Below are positions 1 to 6,637 of a DNA stretch of 6,826 bases, piece after piece. Within the stretch, counting starts at the first letter, position 1, and every line of letters starts with the position of its first letter. Both the position numbers and the translations under genes were made by a program. Below the pieces are notes generated by a model that was not told the DNA's origin, did not search any database, and worked only from the letters and a program-made list of their open reading frames with translations. This stretch comes from JAJZRV01 sp027442615 (lineage in GTDB: Bacteria > Pseudomonadota > Gammaproteobacteria > Burkholderiales > Ferrovaceae): assembly GCA_027442615.1 (NCBI GenBank), contig DAIBBI010000043.1, positions 1 to 6,826 on the forward strand, given 5' to 3'.

Positions 1-346
1 AGAAGGCTTTCTCTACTTCATCAGCCGTCGCGATGAAATGATCAAGACTTCCGGATACAGGGTCAGCCCCACCGAAGTGGAGGAAGTGGTTTATGCCACG
101 AATCTCGTCAATGAGGCGGTGGCCATTGGTGTTCCGCATCCGGTTCTGGGCCAGGCCATCGTGCTTGTGGTCACCTCGCGCCCCGGCACCACACTGGACC
201 ACGCAGCCTTGATGGATGAATGCCGCCGCCGATTGCCTGCATTCATGGTTCCAGCTTCAATCAGAGGGTATCCTGCAGATCACTTGCCACGCAACCCAAA
301 TGGCAAAATCGACCGTAAACTACTCGCATCAGAAGTATTGAGTTAA
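1..346 (+). CDS. Acyl-CoA/acyl-AMP ligase (ANL superfamily), exosortase A-associated type, C-terminal part only
   Basis: Partial: the reading frame is open to the left edge (first full codon at base 2), so about 114 C-terminal residues are visible and the AMP-binding core lies upstream. The visible part is the mobile C-terminal domain of adenylate-forming enzymes. It begins EGFLYFISRRDE followed by MIKTSGYRVSPTEVEE, the A8 hinge motif (hinge Asp in RRDE). It ends with LPRNPNGKIDRK, the A10 motif, whose Lys (codon 305-307) is the catalytic lysine for adenylation. An ATG at 38 falls inside the hinge motif and is not a real start. Family knowledge: such enzymes activate a carboxylic acid as acyl-AMP and pass it to CoA or a carrier protein; a dedicated subfamily travels with XrtA/EPS loci, often near an acyl carrier protein and a PLP-dependent decarboxylase. 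The substrate cannot be told from this fragment. It ends 12 nt before the sugar transferase, so probably shares its transcript. Confidence 0.9.
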   Translation, partial: EGFLYFISRRDEMIKTSGYRVSPTEVEEVVYATNLVNEAVAIGVPHPVLGQAIVLVVTSRPGTTLDHAALMDECRRRLPAFMVPASIRGYPADHLPRNPNGKIDRKLLASEVLS

Positions 347-358
347 AAAGACCAGGCC

Positions 359-1750
359 ATGATCCGTCTTTTCAGACACTACATCTCTCATGTCTCCATA
401 CTCCAGCTGGTCACGGATGCACTGGTTTTCTTTTACTCGATTTACGTGGCCAGTTCCATCAGGTATGGCCAAGAGTCCCTCGTATCAACCGGATTACTAG
501 AAAACCTGCCTTCCAAGGGCCTGCTCTTTGCTGCCGTCATGGTGGGCAGCATGACGGCAGGGGGGCTGTACGAATCCTGGGAGTGGGAAGGCGGATTGCG
601 CGGCATGTTCAAGCGCGCCGGGGTGGCCGCCATGATCGGGTTTATGGCGCTGCTCGTCATTTTCTATCTTTTTCCGCAATTTTTTCTTGAACCTTATGTT
701 CTGGCTTATGCCCTTATCATTTCCATTGTCACGGTAGCGACGCTTCGCATCATCGCGTTACGCTGGATGAACCTGGACGGCATGAAGCGTCGCATTCTGG
801 TGCTGGGCACTGGAAGCCGCGCAGCCAAGATCGATGAGTTGTACCAGCATAATGGCCGGTTGTCGCGACGCCTCAATATCGTTGGCTACCTGCCCTTCAG
901 CAGCAGTCAACATGCCGTGAACGCCTCAAAAATTCTTGCCGACCCAGATCGGCTTCCTGCCATCGTCAAACGATACGGCATTCAGGAAATCATCGTGGGC
1001 ATTCGTGATCGCCGCGGAGGGCTTCCCCTGGATGATTTGCTGGAATGCAAACTCATGGGGGTTCGCGTCACGGAACTCTCGTCATTCTTCGAGCGCGAGG
1101 TGGGTGCCCTGCAACTGGATTCTCTCAACACCGGGTGGATGATCCATTCAGATGGATTTCAACGCGGCCTGCTGCGGAAACGCATTTTCGACCTCGTCGT
1201 CAGCTTTCTGCTGCTGGTGGTGGCACTACCCATCATGGCCGTGGCCGCCCTGCTGATTTTCCTCGAGAGCGGCGCCCCCATCATCTACCGGCAGGCGCGT
1301 GTCGGCCAGTATGGCAAGGTGTTTACCATCTACAAGTTTCGCAGCATGCGCAACGATGCCGAAAAAGATGGCACCCCCCAATGGGCCATAAAGAATGATG
1401 ATCGAATCACCCGGCTGGGCAAGATCCTGCGCAAGTTGCGCATTGACGAGCTACCGCAGATATTCAATGTGTTCAACGGGGACATGAGTTTTGTGGGGCC
1501 CCGCCCGGAACGACCCTATTTTGTGGATAAGCTCTCGGAAGAGATCCCTCTCTACAAGTTTCGACATAACCTCAAACCAGGCATTACCGGTTGGGCCCAA
1601 GTGTGCTTTTCCTATGGGGCTTCTTTGGAAGATTCTGTTGAAAAGCTGCAATATGACTTGTACTATGTCAAAAATCACAGTTTGTTTCTGGATTTAATGA
1701 TTTTATTCAAAACGGTACAAATCGTCTTATGGGGAAAGGGCGCTCGTTAG
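359..1750 (+). CDS. Polyprenyl-phosphate sugar-1-phosphate transferase (XrtA/PEP-CTERM-associated, EpsB/WcaJ type)
   Basis: A 463-residue inner-membrane enzyme expected to transfer a sugar-1-phosphate from a UDP-sugar to undecaprenyl phosphate, the first step of EPS repeat-unit assembly. Hydrophobic segments lie near residues 15-34, 55-70, 88-106 and 112-133. A Rossmann-like domain follows (RRILVLGTGSRAAKI, about 144-158). The catalytic bacterial sugar transferase domain begins at about 273 with KRIFDLVVS and a membrane segment at 278-302. Conserved motifs are KFRSM (326-330), RIDELPQ (361-367, with the Asp363-Glu364 catalytic dyad known from PglC-type enzymes), GDMSFVGPRPE (374-384) and GWAQV (411-415). 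Length and the N-terminal MIRLFRHYI match the XrtA-linked subfamily. The ATG at 359 has only a weak purine-rich upstream sequence (AAAAAG at 345-350), suggesting translation coupled to the ligase 12 nt upstream. The sugar donor is not predictable. All key residues are present. Confidence 0.95.
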   Translation: MIRLFRHYISHVSILQLVTDALVFFYSIYVASSIRYGQESLVSTGLLENLPSKGLLFAAVMVGSMTAGGLYESWEWEGGLRGMFKRAGVAAMIGFMALLVIFYLFPQFFLEPYVLAYALIISIVTVATLRIIALRWMNLDGMKRRILVLGTGSRAAKIDELYQHNGRLSRRLNIVGYLPFSSSQHAVNASKILADPDRLPAIVKRYGIQEIIVGIRDRRGGLPLDDLLECKLMGVRVTELSSFFEREVGALQLDSLNTGWMIHSDGFQRGLLRKRIFDLVVSFLLLVVALPIMAVAALLIFLESGAPIIYRQARVGQYGKVFTIYKFRSMRNDAEKDGTPQWAIKNDDRITRLGKILRKLRIDELPQIFNVFNGDMSFVGPRPERPYFVDKLSEEIPLYKFRHNLKPGITGWAQVCFSYGASLEDSVEKLQYDLYYVKNHSLFLDLMILFKTVQIVLWGKGAR

Positions 1751-1780
1751 GGCACAGTTCAATGGCGTGGGTCTGACAAT

Positions 1781-1786
1781 GGGGAG
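1781..1786 (+). promoter_or_regulatory. Strong ribosome binding site that fixes the GTG start of the export lipoprotein
   Basis: GGGGAG lies 5 nt before the GTG at 1792. The reading frame has an in-frame stop (TGA at 1774), so few starts are possible. The next in-frame ATG (1828) would leave a signal peptide with no positive charge, beginning MWIVALLA. The GTG start supplies the Lys and Arg of the n-region, so the RBS and signal-peptide logic agree. Confidence 0.7.
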
Positions 1787-1791
1787 CGATT

Positions 1792-2418
1792 GTGGGAACG
1801 ATTAAAAATGGTATCCAAAGCAGGACAATGTGGATCGTGGCCTTGCTGGCAACGCTGGCGGGGGGATGTGCCAGTTTCGAGCCCGCACCTAAAAATGTCG
1901 CCGAACCCGAAAGCTATAATTACATTATCGGCCCTGGCGATAATGTCAATATCGTTGTTTGGCACAACACGGAATTGACCGAACTGTTACCTGTTCGCCC
2001 CGATGGAAAGATATCTACACCCCTGGCAGAAGACATGCAGGCTGCGGGCAAGACCCCAACCCAACTTGCACGTGATCTTGAAAAAGCGCTTTCTAAATAC
2101 ATCCAGGATCCTGTCGTTACCGTTATCGTTAAAGGATTTGTGGGGCCCTACAATCAACAAATCCGGGTTATTGGCCAGGCCACAAAACCTCAGACGCTGC
2201 AGTATCGTGAAAACATGACCCTGATGGACGTCATGATTGCAGTGGGGGGTATCACAGATTTTGCAGCCGGAAACCGCGCCACCATTCTGCGCAACGTCAA
2301 CGGGACTAATCAACAGTTTTCAGTCAAGCTGCAAAACTTGATGCGCTATGGTGACATCAGCGCCAACGTACCCATGATGCCTGGCGACGTCCTGATCATT
2401 CCAGAAAGCTACTTTTAA
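1792..2418 (+). CDS. Polysaccharide export outer-membrane lipoprotein (Wza/OPX-like, XrtA-associated)
   Basis: A 208-residue protein of the outer-membrane polysaccharide export (OPX) family, the periplasm-facing exit component for EPS. The GTG start gives a lipoprotein signal: a short charged n-region (Lys5, Arg11), hydrophobic MWIVALLATLA, and lipobox AGGC with Cys26 as the acylated residue. Position +2 is Ala, not Asp, so Lol sorting to the outer membrane is expected. The polysaccharide export domain starts at about 42 (YNYIIGPGD, then VRPDGKISTPL at 68-78) and runs to about 115. An SLBB-like region follows from about 123 (IRVIGQATKPQTL) to about 170, and the protein ends MMPGDVLIIPESYF. 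This is about half the length of Wza and lacks its C-terminal membrane-spanning helix, as is usual for the XrtA subfamily. A partner in the outer membrane is therefore likely, plausibly the barrel protein at 4912-6633 (inference). It lies 41 nt after the transferase and 96 nt before the chain-length gene. Confidence 0.93.
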   Translation: MGTIKNGIQSRTMWIVALLATLAGGCASFEPAPKNVAEPESYNYIIGPGDNVNIVVWHNTELTELLPVRPDGKISTPLAEDMQAAGKTPTQLARDLEKALSKYIQDPVVTVIVKGFVGPYNQQIRVIGQATKPQTLQYRENMTLMDVMIAVGGITDFAAGNRATILRNVNGTNQQFSVKLQNLMRYGDISANVPMMPGDVLIIPESYF

Positions 2419-2450
2419 CCCCACGCAGGATTGACGGGCCGCCTGTATAT

Positions 2451-2474
2451 GCCAACTGGAGGGATTAGTCTGGC
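2451..2474 (+). other. Small hairpin with a Shine-Dalgarno-like GGAGGG in its loop
   Basis: GCCAACT (2451-2457) can pair with AGT-c-TGGC (2467-2474), giving 7 base pairs with one bulged C at 2470. The 9-nt loop (2458-2466) carries GGAGGG, the best SD match in the spacer. It sits 11 nt before an ATG at 2475 that opens a 15-codon frame, not before the chain-length gene itself. No U-tract follows, so it does not look like a terminator. Function is unknown and the structure may be chance. Confidence 0.3.
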
Positions 2475-2519
2475 ATGCAACATCTTGGCGGGTTACACGA
2501 AATAGGGATACGGCATGCA
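2472..2519 (+). repeat. Direct repeat GGCATGCA, two copies 40 bp apart, second containing the start codon of the chain-length gene
   Basis: Copies lie at 2472-2479 and 2512-2519. Each contains the palindrome GCATGC and an ATG (2475 and 2515). The first ATG follows GGAGGG; the second follows TAGGGA (2503-2508, 6 nt spacing) and is the real gene start, because an in-frame TAG at 2503 excludes anything upstream. An 8-bp repeat is short and may be coincidental. Confidence 0.35.
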
Positions 2520-4047
2520 TGAAATTGTTGACCAGTTGATGGGACATGCGGCGGCGGTGTGGCGTCGTCGCTGGTATGTCATCATTACCGCCTGGTTGGT
2601 GTGCATTGTGGGCTGGGGTGCCGTTTACAACATCCCTGATCGTTATCAGGCCTCGGCACGGGTGTACGTGGACAGCCAGTCGCTGCTCAAGCCCCTGCTG
2701 GCAGGGATTGCCGTCCAACCCAACATCAATGAGCAGGTTTCCATTCTGGCCAATACACTCCTGAGCCGCCCCAACCTCGAGAAGATAGCGCGCATGACCG
2801 ATCTCGACCTGCAGGCCAAAAATCCCTCGCAACTGGAATCGATCATCAACGGCATGGAAAAAGGGATCACCCTCAAGGGCGCAGGGTATGGCGACATGTA
2901 CACCATTTCCTACGAAAACCGGAACCCCGAACTTGCCAAAAAGGTGGTGCAGTCGCTCCTGACAATCTTTGTGGAGAGTGGACTGGGCAACAACCGCAAA
3001 AACATCACCTCATCCCAAAAATTCATCGATGATCAGGTCAAGGATTACGAAGCCAAGCTGATTGAATCCGAGAACGCTCTGAAGCAGTTCAAGCAGCAAA
3101 ACATTGGCATTCTCCCGGGGGAAATCGGTCAGGACTATTACACCGAACTGGCCAGCACCCAAGAAAAAATGAACCAGGCAGAAATGGCGCTGCATGAGGC
3201 CGAGAACCGGCGCGATTCCCTTAAACGGCAGATTTCAGGTGAAGACCCCTCGCTGGTCATGGACACCGCCACGGGCTCCAACCCCGAGATTGATGCTCGC
3301 ATCCAGAGCCTGAAGCAGAATCTCGACAGCCTCCGTCTTAAATATACGGACCAGTACCCGGATATCGTGGCCACCAAACGATTGATTGCAGAACTGGAAG
3401 AAACCAAAAAGAAAGAAGCCAGTATTCGCAAACCCTCTTCCGGCCTGGCACAGAACAGCTTCTATCAGCAATTAAATGTTTCACTGGCTGAAGCCACTGC
3501 AGAAGTGTCTTCACTCCAGGCGCGCATGAGCGAATACCAGCGCCAGTACGGCCGGTTGCGTGCGCAGGCCGGACGAATTCCCGAAGTGGAAGCCCAATAT
3601 ACCCAGTTGACCCGAAATTACGACATCTACAAAAAGAACTACGAGGCCCTGCTTGCCCGAGGCGAATCAGCCAAGCTCTCAGGCGAACTGCAGTCCAAGA
3701 CGGACGTAGCTGACTTCAGGGTTGTGGATCCCCCCCGGGTACCACTATCACCCTCCTTTCCCAATCGGCCTCTGTTGATGTCCCTGGTGCTGCTAGGAGG
3801 GCTGGGTATTGGGGTTGCGCTGGCTTTTCTGGTCAGCCAGATCAGACCCACGGTCAACAGCCAAAGCGATTTGCATGCCCTCACTGACCGGCCCTTGCTG
3901 GGTACCGTAACGATGATTGAAACCCCTGAAATCTTGGCCTCCAAGCGCAGGGGATTGATCAGGTACGCCGTGGCTTCAGTTGCTTTGTTAGTCACCTACG
4001 GCGCGCTGGTGGGGCTGCACTTTCTCGTTAACCTAACAACAGCCTGA
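2515..4047 (+). CDS. Polysaccharide chain-length determinant / co-polymerase (Wzz-like, XrtA-associated)
   Basis: A 510-residue inner-membrane polysaccharide co-polymerase that sets EPS chain length and works with the separate kinase encoded next. The N-terminus has VWRRRW then a membrane segment (about 21-40), followed by PDRYQASARVYVDSQSLLKPLL (41-62) and LLSRPNLEKIARMTDLDL (82-99), hallmarks of the XrtA-linked Wzz family. The long periplasmic part is rich in predicted coiled coil (about 165-240, 257-300, 320-385). A Pro-rich VVDPPRVPLSPSFPNRP (403-419) leads into a second membrane segment (420-441), as in Wzz proteins. A third hydrophobic segment (about 482-505) closes the protein. There is no Walker motif here, so the kinase is not fused as in Wzc. 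The ATG at 2515 has TAGGGA 6 nt upstream and is the first possible start after an in-frame TAG at 2503. A C7 homopolymer (3730-3736) lies in the Pro-rich codons. Confidence 0.95.
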   Translation: MHEIVDQLMGHAAAVWRRRWYVIITAWLVCIVGWGAVYNIPDRYQASARVYVDSQSLLKPLLAGIAVQPNINEQVSILANTLLSRPNLEKIARMTDLDLQAKNPSQLESIINGMEKGITLKGAGYGDMYTISYENRNPELAKKVVQSLLTIFVESGLGNNRKNITSSQKFIDDQVKDYEAKLIESENALKQFKQQNIGILPGEIGQDYYTELASTQEKMNQAEMALHEAENRRDSLKRQISGEDPSLVMDTATGSNPEIDARIQSLKQNLDSLRLKYTDQYPDIVATKRLIAELEETKKKEASIRKPSSGLAQNSFYQQLNVSLAEATAEVSSLQARMSEYQRQYGRLRAQAGRIPEVEAQYTQLTRNYDIYKKNYEALLARGESAKLSGELQSKTDVADFRVVDPPRVPLSPSFPNRPLLMSLVLLGGLGIGVALAFLVSQIRPTVNSQSDLHALTDRPLLGTVTMIETPEILASKRRGLIRYAVASVALLVTYGALVGLHFLVNLTTA

Positions 4048-4064
4048 CCCATGGGGAACACACG

Positions 4065-4925
4065 ATGAGCCTCATTGAAAAAGCGGCTGAAAAGCTGAGC
4101 CATTCAACCCCCGTACCGCTAGAGGCAGTGGCGGGGGCATCAGGCACAAACCTCGAACCGCAAAATGCGACTGCGCCCGAGAATACCTGGCAGGCCAAGG
4201 TGGACCTAGCAAGGTTGCGCGGCCTTAACATCATCACCCCCAATGGCGACTATTCCGCTACTGCAGAAGAGTTCAGGATGGTGAAACGGCCCCTACTCAA
4301 CAACGCCTTTGGAGCAGATGGTCAAAAATTCAAGAACGCCAATCTCATCATGGTCACCAGTTGCTTTCCGGGTGAGGGGAAATCCTTCTGCACCCTCAAT
4401 CTGGCCATGAGTTTTGCCATGGAAATGGATCGCACCGTGCTGCTGGTGGATGCGGATGTCTCAAAACCCACCGTACTGAGCGTGCTGGGCATCGAGGCTG
4501 AAAAGGGGTTGCTTGACCTTTTGGAAGACAAAGATCTTAACCCCTCCGAAGTGCTGATCAAAACCAGCGTCCCCAATCTCACTGTATTGCCTGCAGGGCG
4601 TCGCAATGCCAACGCCACGGAGTTGCTGGCCAGCGAATCCATGGCCCGGCTGCTGGACGACTTGGCGCATCGCTACCATGACCGGGTTATTCTTTTTGAC
4701 TCCCCGCCATTGTTGGTCACCACGGAGGCCAGCGTACTCTCCACGCACATGGGTCAGATCGTGATGGTCATTGAAGCCGGTAAAACACCCCAGCCCGCCA
4801 TCAATGCCGCCCTGGGGATGGTGTCTTCCTGCGGATATGTGGGCCTGCTGCTTAACAAAGCCGAGAGCCGCCTTGGATTCGACAAATACGGCTATGGTTA
4901 CGGGTATGGATATGGCCGGTCCTGA
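4065..4925 (+). CDS. Tyrosine autokinase (BY-kinase), XrtA/EPS-associated
   Basis: A 286-residue cytoplasmic bacterial tyrosine kinase that autophosphorylates on a C-terminal Tyr cluster; phosphorylation cycles regulate EPS polymerisation through the Wzz-like partner. The N-terminus MSLIEKAAEKL is typical of the XrtA-linked subfamily. EEFRMVKRPLL (68-78) corresponds to the EX2RX2R-like oligomerisation motif. Walker A is SCFPGEGKS (99-107, Lys106), Walker A' is VLLVDADVSKP (125-135, Asp129 and Asp131), and Walker B is VILFDSPP (208-215, Asp212). The tail is five consecutive Tyr-Gly pairs (Tyr275, 277, 279, 281, 283) before Arg-Ser. No membrane segment is present, so it must be recruited by the chain-length protein encoded 17 nt upstream. 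The start at 4065 has GGGGA (4053-4057) at 7 nt. Its last 14 nt overlap the preferred start of the next gene. All catalytic motifs are intact. Confidence 0.95.
   Translation: MSLIEKAAEKLSHSTPVPLEAVAGASGTNLEPQNATAPENTWQAKVDLARLRGLNIITPNGDYSATAEEFRMVKRPLLNNAFGADGQKFKNANLIMVTSCFPGEGKSFCTLNLAMSFAMEMDRTVLLVDADVSKPTVLSVLGIEAEKGLLDLLEDKDLNPSEVLIKTSVPNLTVLPAGRRNANATELLASESMARLLDDLAHRYHDRVILFDSPPLLVTTEASVLSTHMGQIVMVIEAGKTPQPAINAALGMVSSCGYVGLLLNKAESRLGFDKYGYGYGYGYGRS
4887..4916 (+). repeat. Five hexamer repeats (TAYGGN) encoding the Tyr-Gly tail and supplying start codons for the next gene
   Basis: In the kinase frame the units are TAC GGC, TAT GGT, TAC GGG, TAT GGA, TAT GGC. Every TATGG unit also reads ATG in the +1 frame, giving ATGs at 4894, 4906 and 4912, all in frame with the downstream barrel gene. 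The third unit supplies GGG (4902-4904), 7 nt before the ATG at 4912, the only SD-like element there. The repeat therefore serves both as the kinase phosphorylation tail and as the translation start region of its neighbour. Confidence 0.75.
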
Positions 4926-6633
4926 CCCCCGGAAAGCATTGCAGACCTTACACAGGCTGCTCGTTGCAGGCATATTAGGTTATGCCTCGACAGCCTTGGC
5001 GGTGGATCAGGCCGCCGACACTGCTGCCGCCCCTGCAGTCACCCCAGAGGCCTACCAGAACCCCGAGCAACAGGGTGGCCAAGACCCTGGGGCCACCACA
5101 GGCTACAAAGTGGTCCAGGGCTGGACCATCACCCCAAGAATCAACGCCACTGAAACCTATTCTGACAATATGTTCCTGGCACCCAGCGGACAAGAAACAG
5201 CAGGCTTCATTACCCAACTAATGCCGGGCATCAACATTCTGGGCCAGGGCGACCGGTATAACCTGAATCTGGACTATGCGCTGCAAGACCTGATCTACAA
5301 CAACTACGGCTGGCAGCATACGTATTACAACCAGCTGAACGCCACCGGCAACTTCGAACTGGTCAAAAGAACCTTCTTTGTGGATGCCGGCGCATCCATC
5401 AGTCAACAGCCCCTAACCCCCATTGGTCCGGTGAGCGCCAATGGCGCCAACCTGTCGGGCAATGTCATCAATACCACCACAGAATCCATCAGCCCTTACC
5501 TGGTTCACCAGTTTGGTACTTTTGCCACGGCACAGGCCCGCTGGACCCACGTCAACAGCACCTTTGACTATGGCGGCCCGAATGCCGGAGCCTATACCAG
5601 CGGCGTTCAGGGGGGGTATGGCACGGCAGGAAACTTTTCCAGCGTGGCCAACACCGCCGACGTATTTATGGCCAATGGACCTGACTTCAATAACCTGCTC
5701 TGGAAAGTGGATTACAACAATGCCGAGAGTGCATTTACGGGTTACCCCACCATCACCATCAGCACCAGCACGCTGGACCTGGGGTATCTGCTCACCCCCA
5801 ATTTCAAGCTGACCTCTGAGGTGGGCTATGAGCATGACAACTTCTTTTACTTTGGCGCCCAGCCGCAGGGTATTTTCTGGAACGTGGGGTTTGGCTGGGC
5901 CCCGTCGCTGCGCACCAAGCTGGAGATGACCATCGGTGAGCAGTTTTATGGCCGGACCTATTCCCTCAACTTCAGCCACCGCACCCGCTTGACGGTGTGG
6001 AGTGCCAACTATACCCAGGCGGTCACCACCAGCGCCCTCCAGCAATCCCTTCCACCTTCGGCCACCCTGGATCAGTTGTTGCTCACCCAGATTCCCGATG
6101 CCACAACGCGCCAGCAGGTCATCCAGCAGATGCTGGCTGCACTGGGACCGCAAAGCAGCCTGTATGGATTGAATGTCCTCACCAATCAGGTGTTTCTGTC
6201 CAAAACCTTTCAGCTCAGCAGCGGCATCACCACCCCTCGAAATATCGTGCTGATGACGGTCTTTGACACCAAAACAGACCCCTTGCAGCAGCCCTCCAAC
6301 AACAATAGTAACGACAGCATCATCAACAACCTGCTGTACCAGGGGGGCTACCTGGGCTTTGGCCCCATGGATCAAGTGGGCTTTACCCTGTCCTGGAACA
6401 ACCGCATCACCTCCCTGCTCTCCGCCAACTTGAGCGCCTCTGTTTCAAAATTCAATTTCCCCGGACAATCTCTGCAGGAAAACATGGACTATTTTACTGC
6501 AGGGCTTTCAGAACAGCTCAGCCGCAAGACCGTGGGCACCCTGAGTTACCGCCACCAGCTCATGAATGCGGGCCAGGGCGGGTATAGTTTCACGGAGAAT
6601 GCCCTCATCGCCGGCATAACCCTGTTTTTCTGA
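4912..6633 (+). CDS. Outer-membrane beta-barrel protein of the XrtA/PEP-CTERM EPS locus
   Basis: About 573 residues from the ATG at 4912; ATGs at 4906 and 4894 in the same frame are alternatives. The frame stays open further upstream inside the kinase, but that part (for example the TTG at 4771) is shadow sequence. The chosen start gives a clean signal peptide: charged n-region (Arg7, Lys8, Arg15), hydrophobic LLVAGILGYASTALA, probable cleavage after ALA at 30. A Pro/Ala/Gln-rich linker (31-68) follows. From about 71 (WTITPRINATETYSDNMFL) the protein alternates polar and aromatic residues as in beta strands, and it ends NALIAGITLFF, with the terminal Phe recognised by the BAM machinery. The opening motif with PGINILGQGDRYNLNLDY matches a family annotated only as PEP-CTERM system-associated. 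An alpha-helical stretch (about 384-412) interrupts the strands. Likely role is an EPS outer-membrane pore or secretin-like partner (inference). It overlaps the kinase by 14 nt and precedes the ATPase by 4 nt. Confidence 0.88.
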   Translation: MAGPDPRKALQTLHRLLVAGILGYASTALAVDQAADTAAAPAVTPEAYQNPEQQGGQDPGATTGYKVVQGWTITPRINATETYSDNMFLAPSGQETAGFITQLMPGINILGQGDRYNLNLDYALQDLIYNNYGWQHTYYNQLNATGNFELVKRTFFVDAGASISQQPLTPIGPVSANGANLSGNVINTTTESISPYLVHQFGTFATAQARWTHVNSTFDYGGPNAGAYTSGVQGGYGTAGNFSSVANTADVFMANGPDFNNLLWKVDYNNAESAFTGYPTITISTSTLDLGYLLTPNFKLTSEVGYEHDNFFYFGAQPQGIFWNVGFGWAPSLRTKLEMTIGEQFYGRTYSLNFSHRTRLTVWSANYTQAVTTSALQQSLPPSATLDQLLLTQIPDATTRQQVIQQMLAALGPQSSLYGLNVLTNQVFLSKTFQLSSGITTPRNIVLMTVFDTKTDPLQQPSNNNSNDSIINNLLYQGGYLGFGPMDQVGFTLSWNNRITSLLSANLSASVSKFNFPGQSLQENMDYFTAGLSEQLSRKTVGTLSYRHQLMNAGQGGYSFTENALIAGITLFF

Positions 6634-6637
6634 TCCC

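Noticed and set aside
1213..1220. GCTGGTGG, identical to the E. coli Chi site (also at 4005-4012)
   Set aside because: Chi sequence is lineage specific; both copies lie in Leu/Val codons and nothing shows that this organism uses that octamer.
936..1398. Alternative + strand frames inside the sugar transferase gene
   Set aside because: They are out-of-frame shadows of a complete enzyme with all catalytic motifs; no frameshift is needed to explain the gene.
1751..1791. Possible sigma-54 promoter (GGCAC near 1751, GG/GC elements) before the export gene
   Set aside because: XrtA systems are known to involve RpoN, so I looked. The spacing between GG and GC does not fit the -24/-12 consensus.
2426..2446. 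CAGG/CCTG inverted repeat after the export gene as a terminator
   Set aside because: The stem is only 4 bp with a 14-nt loop and no T-run; the genes on both sides belong to the same system and are probably co-transcribed.
2471..2489. TGGCAT...TTGGC as a sigma-54 promoter before the chain-length gene
   Set aside because: The distance between the GG and GC elements is 15 instead of 11 nt.
4771..4911. Upstream extension of the barrel gene reading frame beginning at TTG 4771
   Set aside because: It overlaps conserved kinase sequence, its translation (Pro/Trp/Cys-rich) is unlike a protein N-terminus, and a clean signal peptide starts at 4912.
5413..6375. Long open frame (320 codons) on the minus strand inside the barrel gene
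   Set aside because: It lies opposite a well-supported coding sequence, its translation shows no recognisable domain or signal, and long antisense frames are common opposite GC-biased codons.
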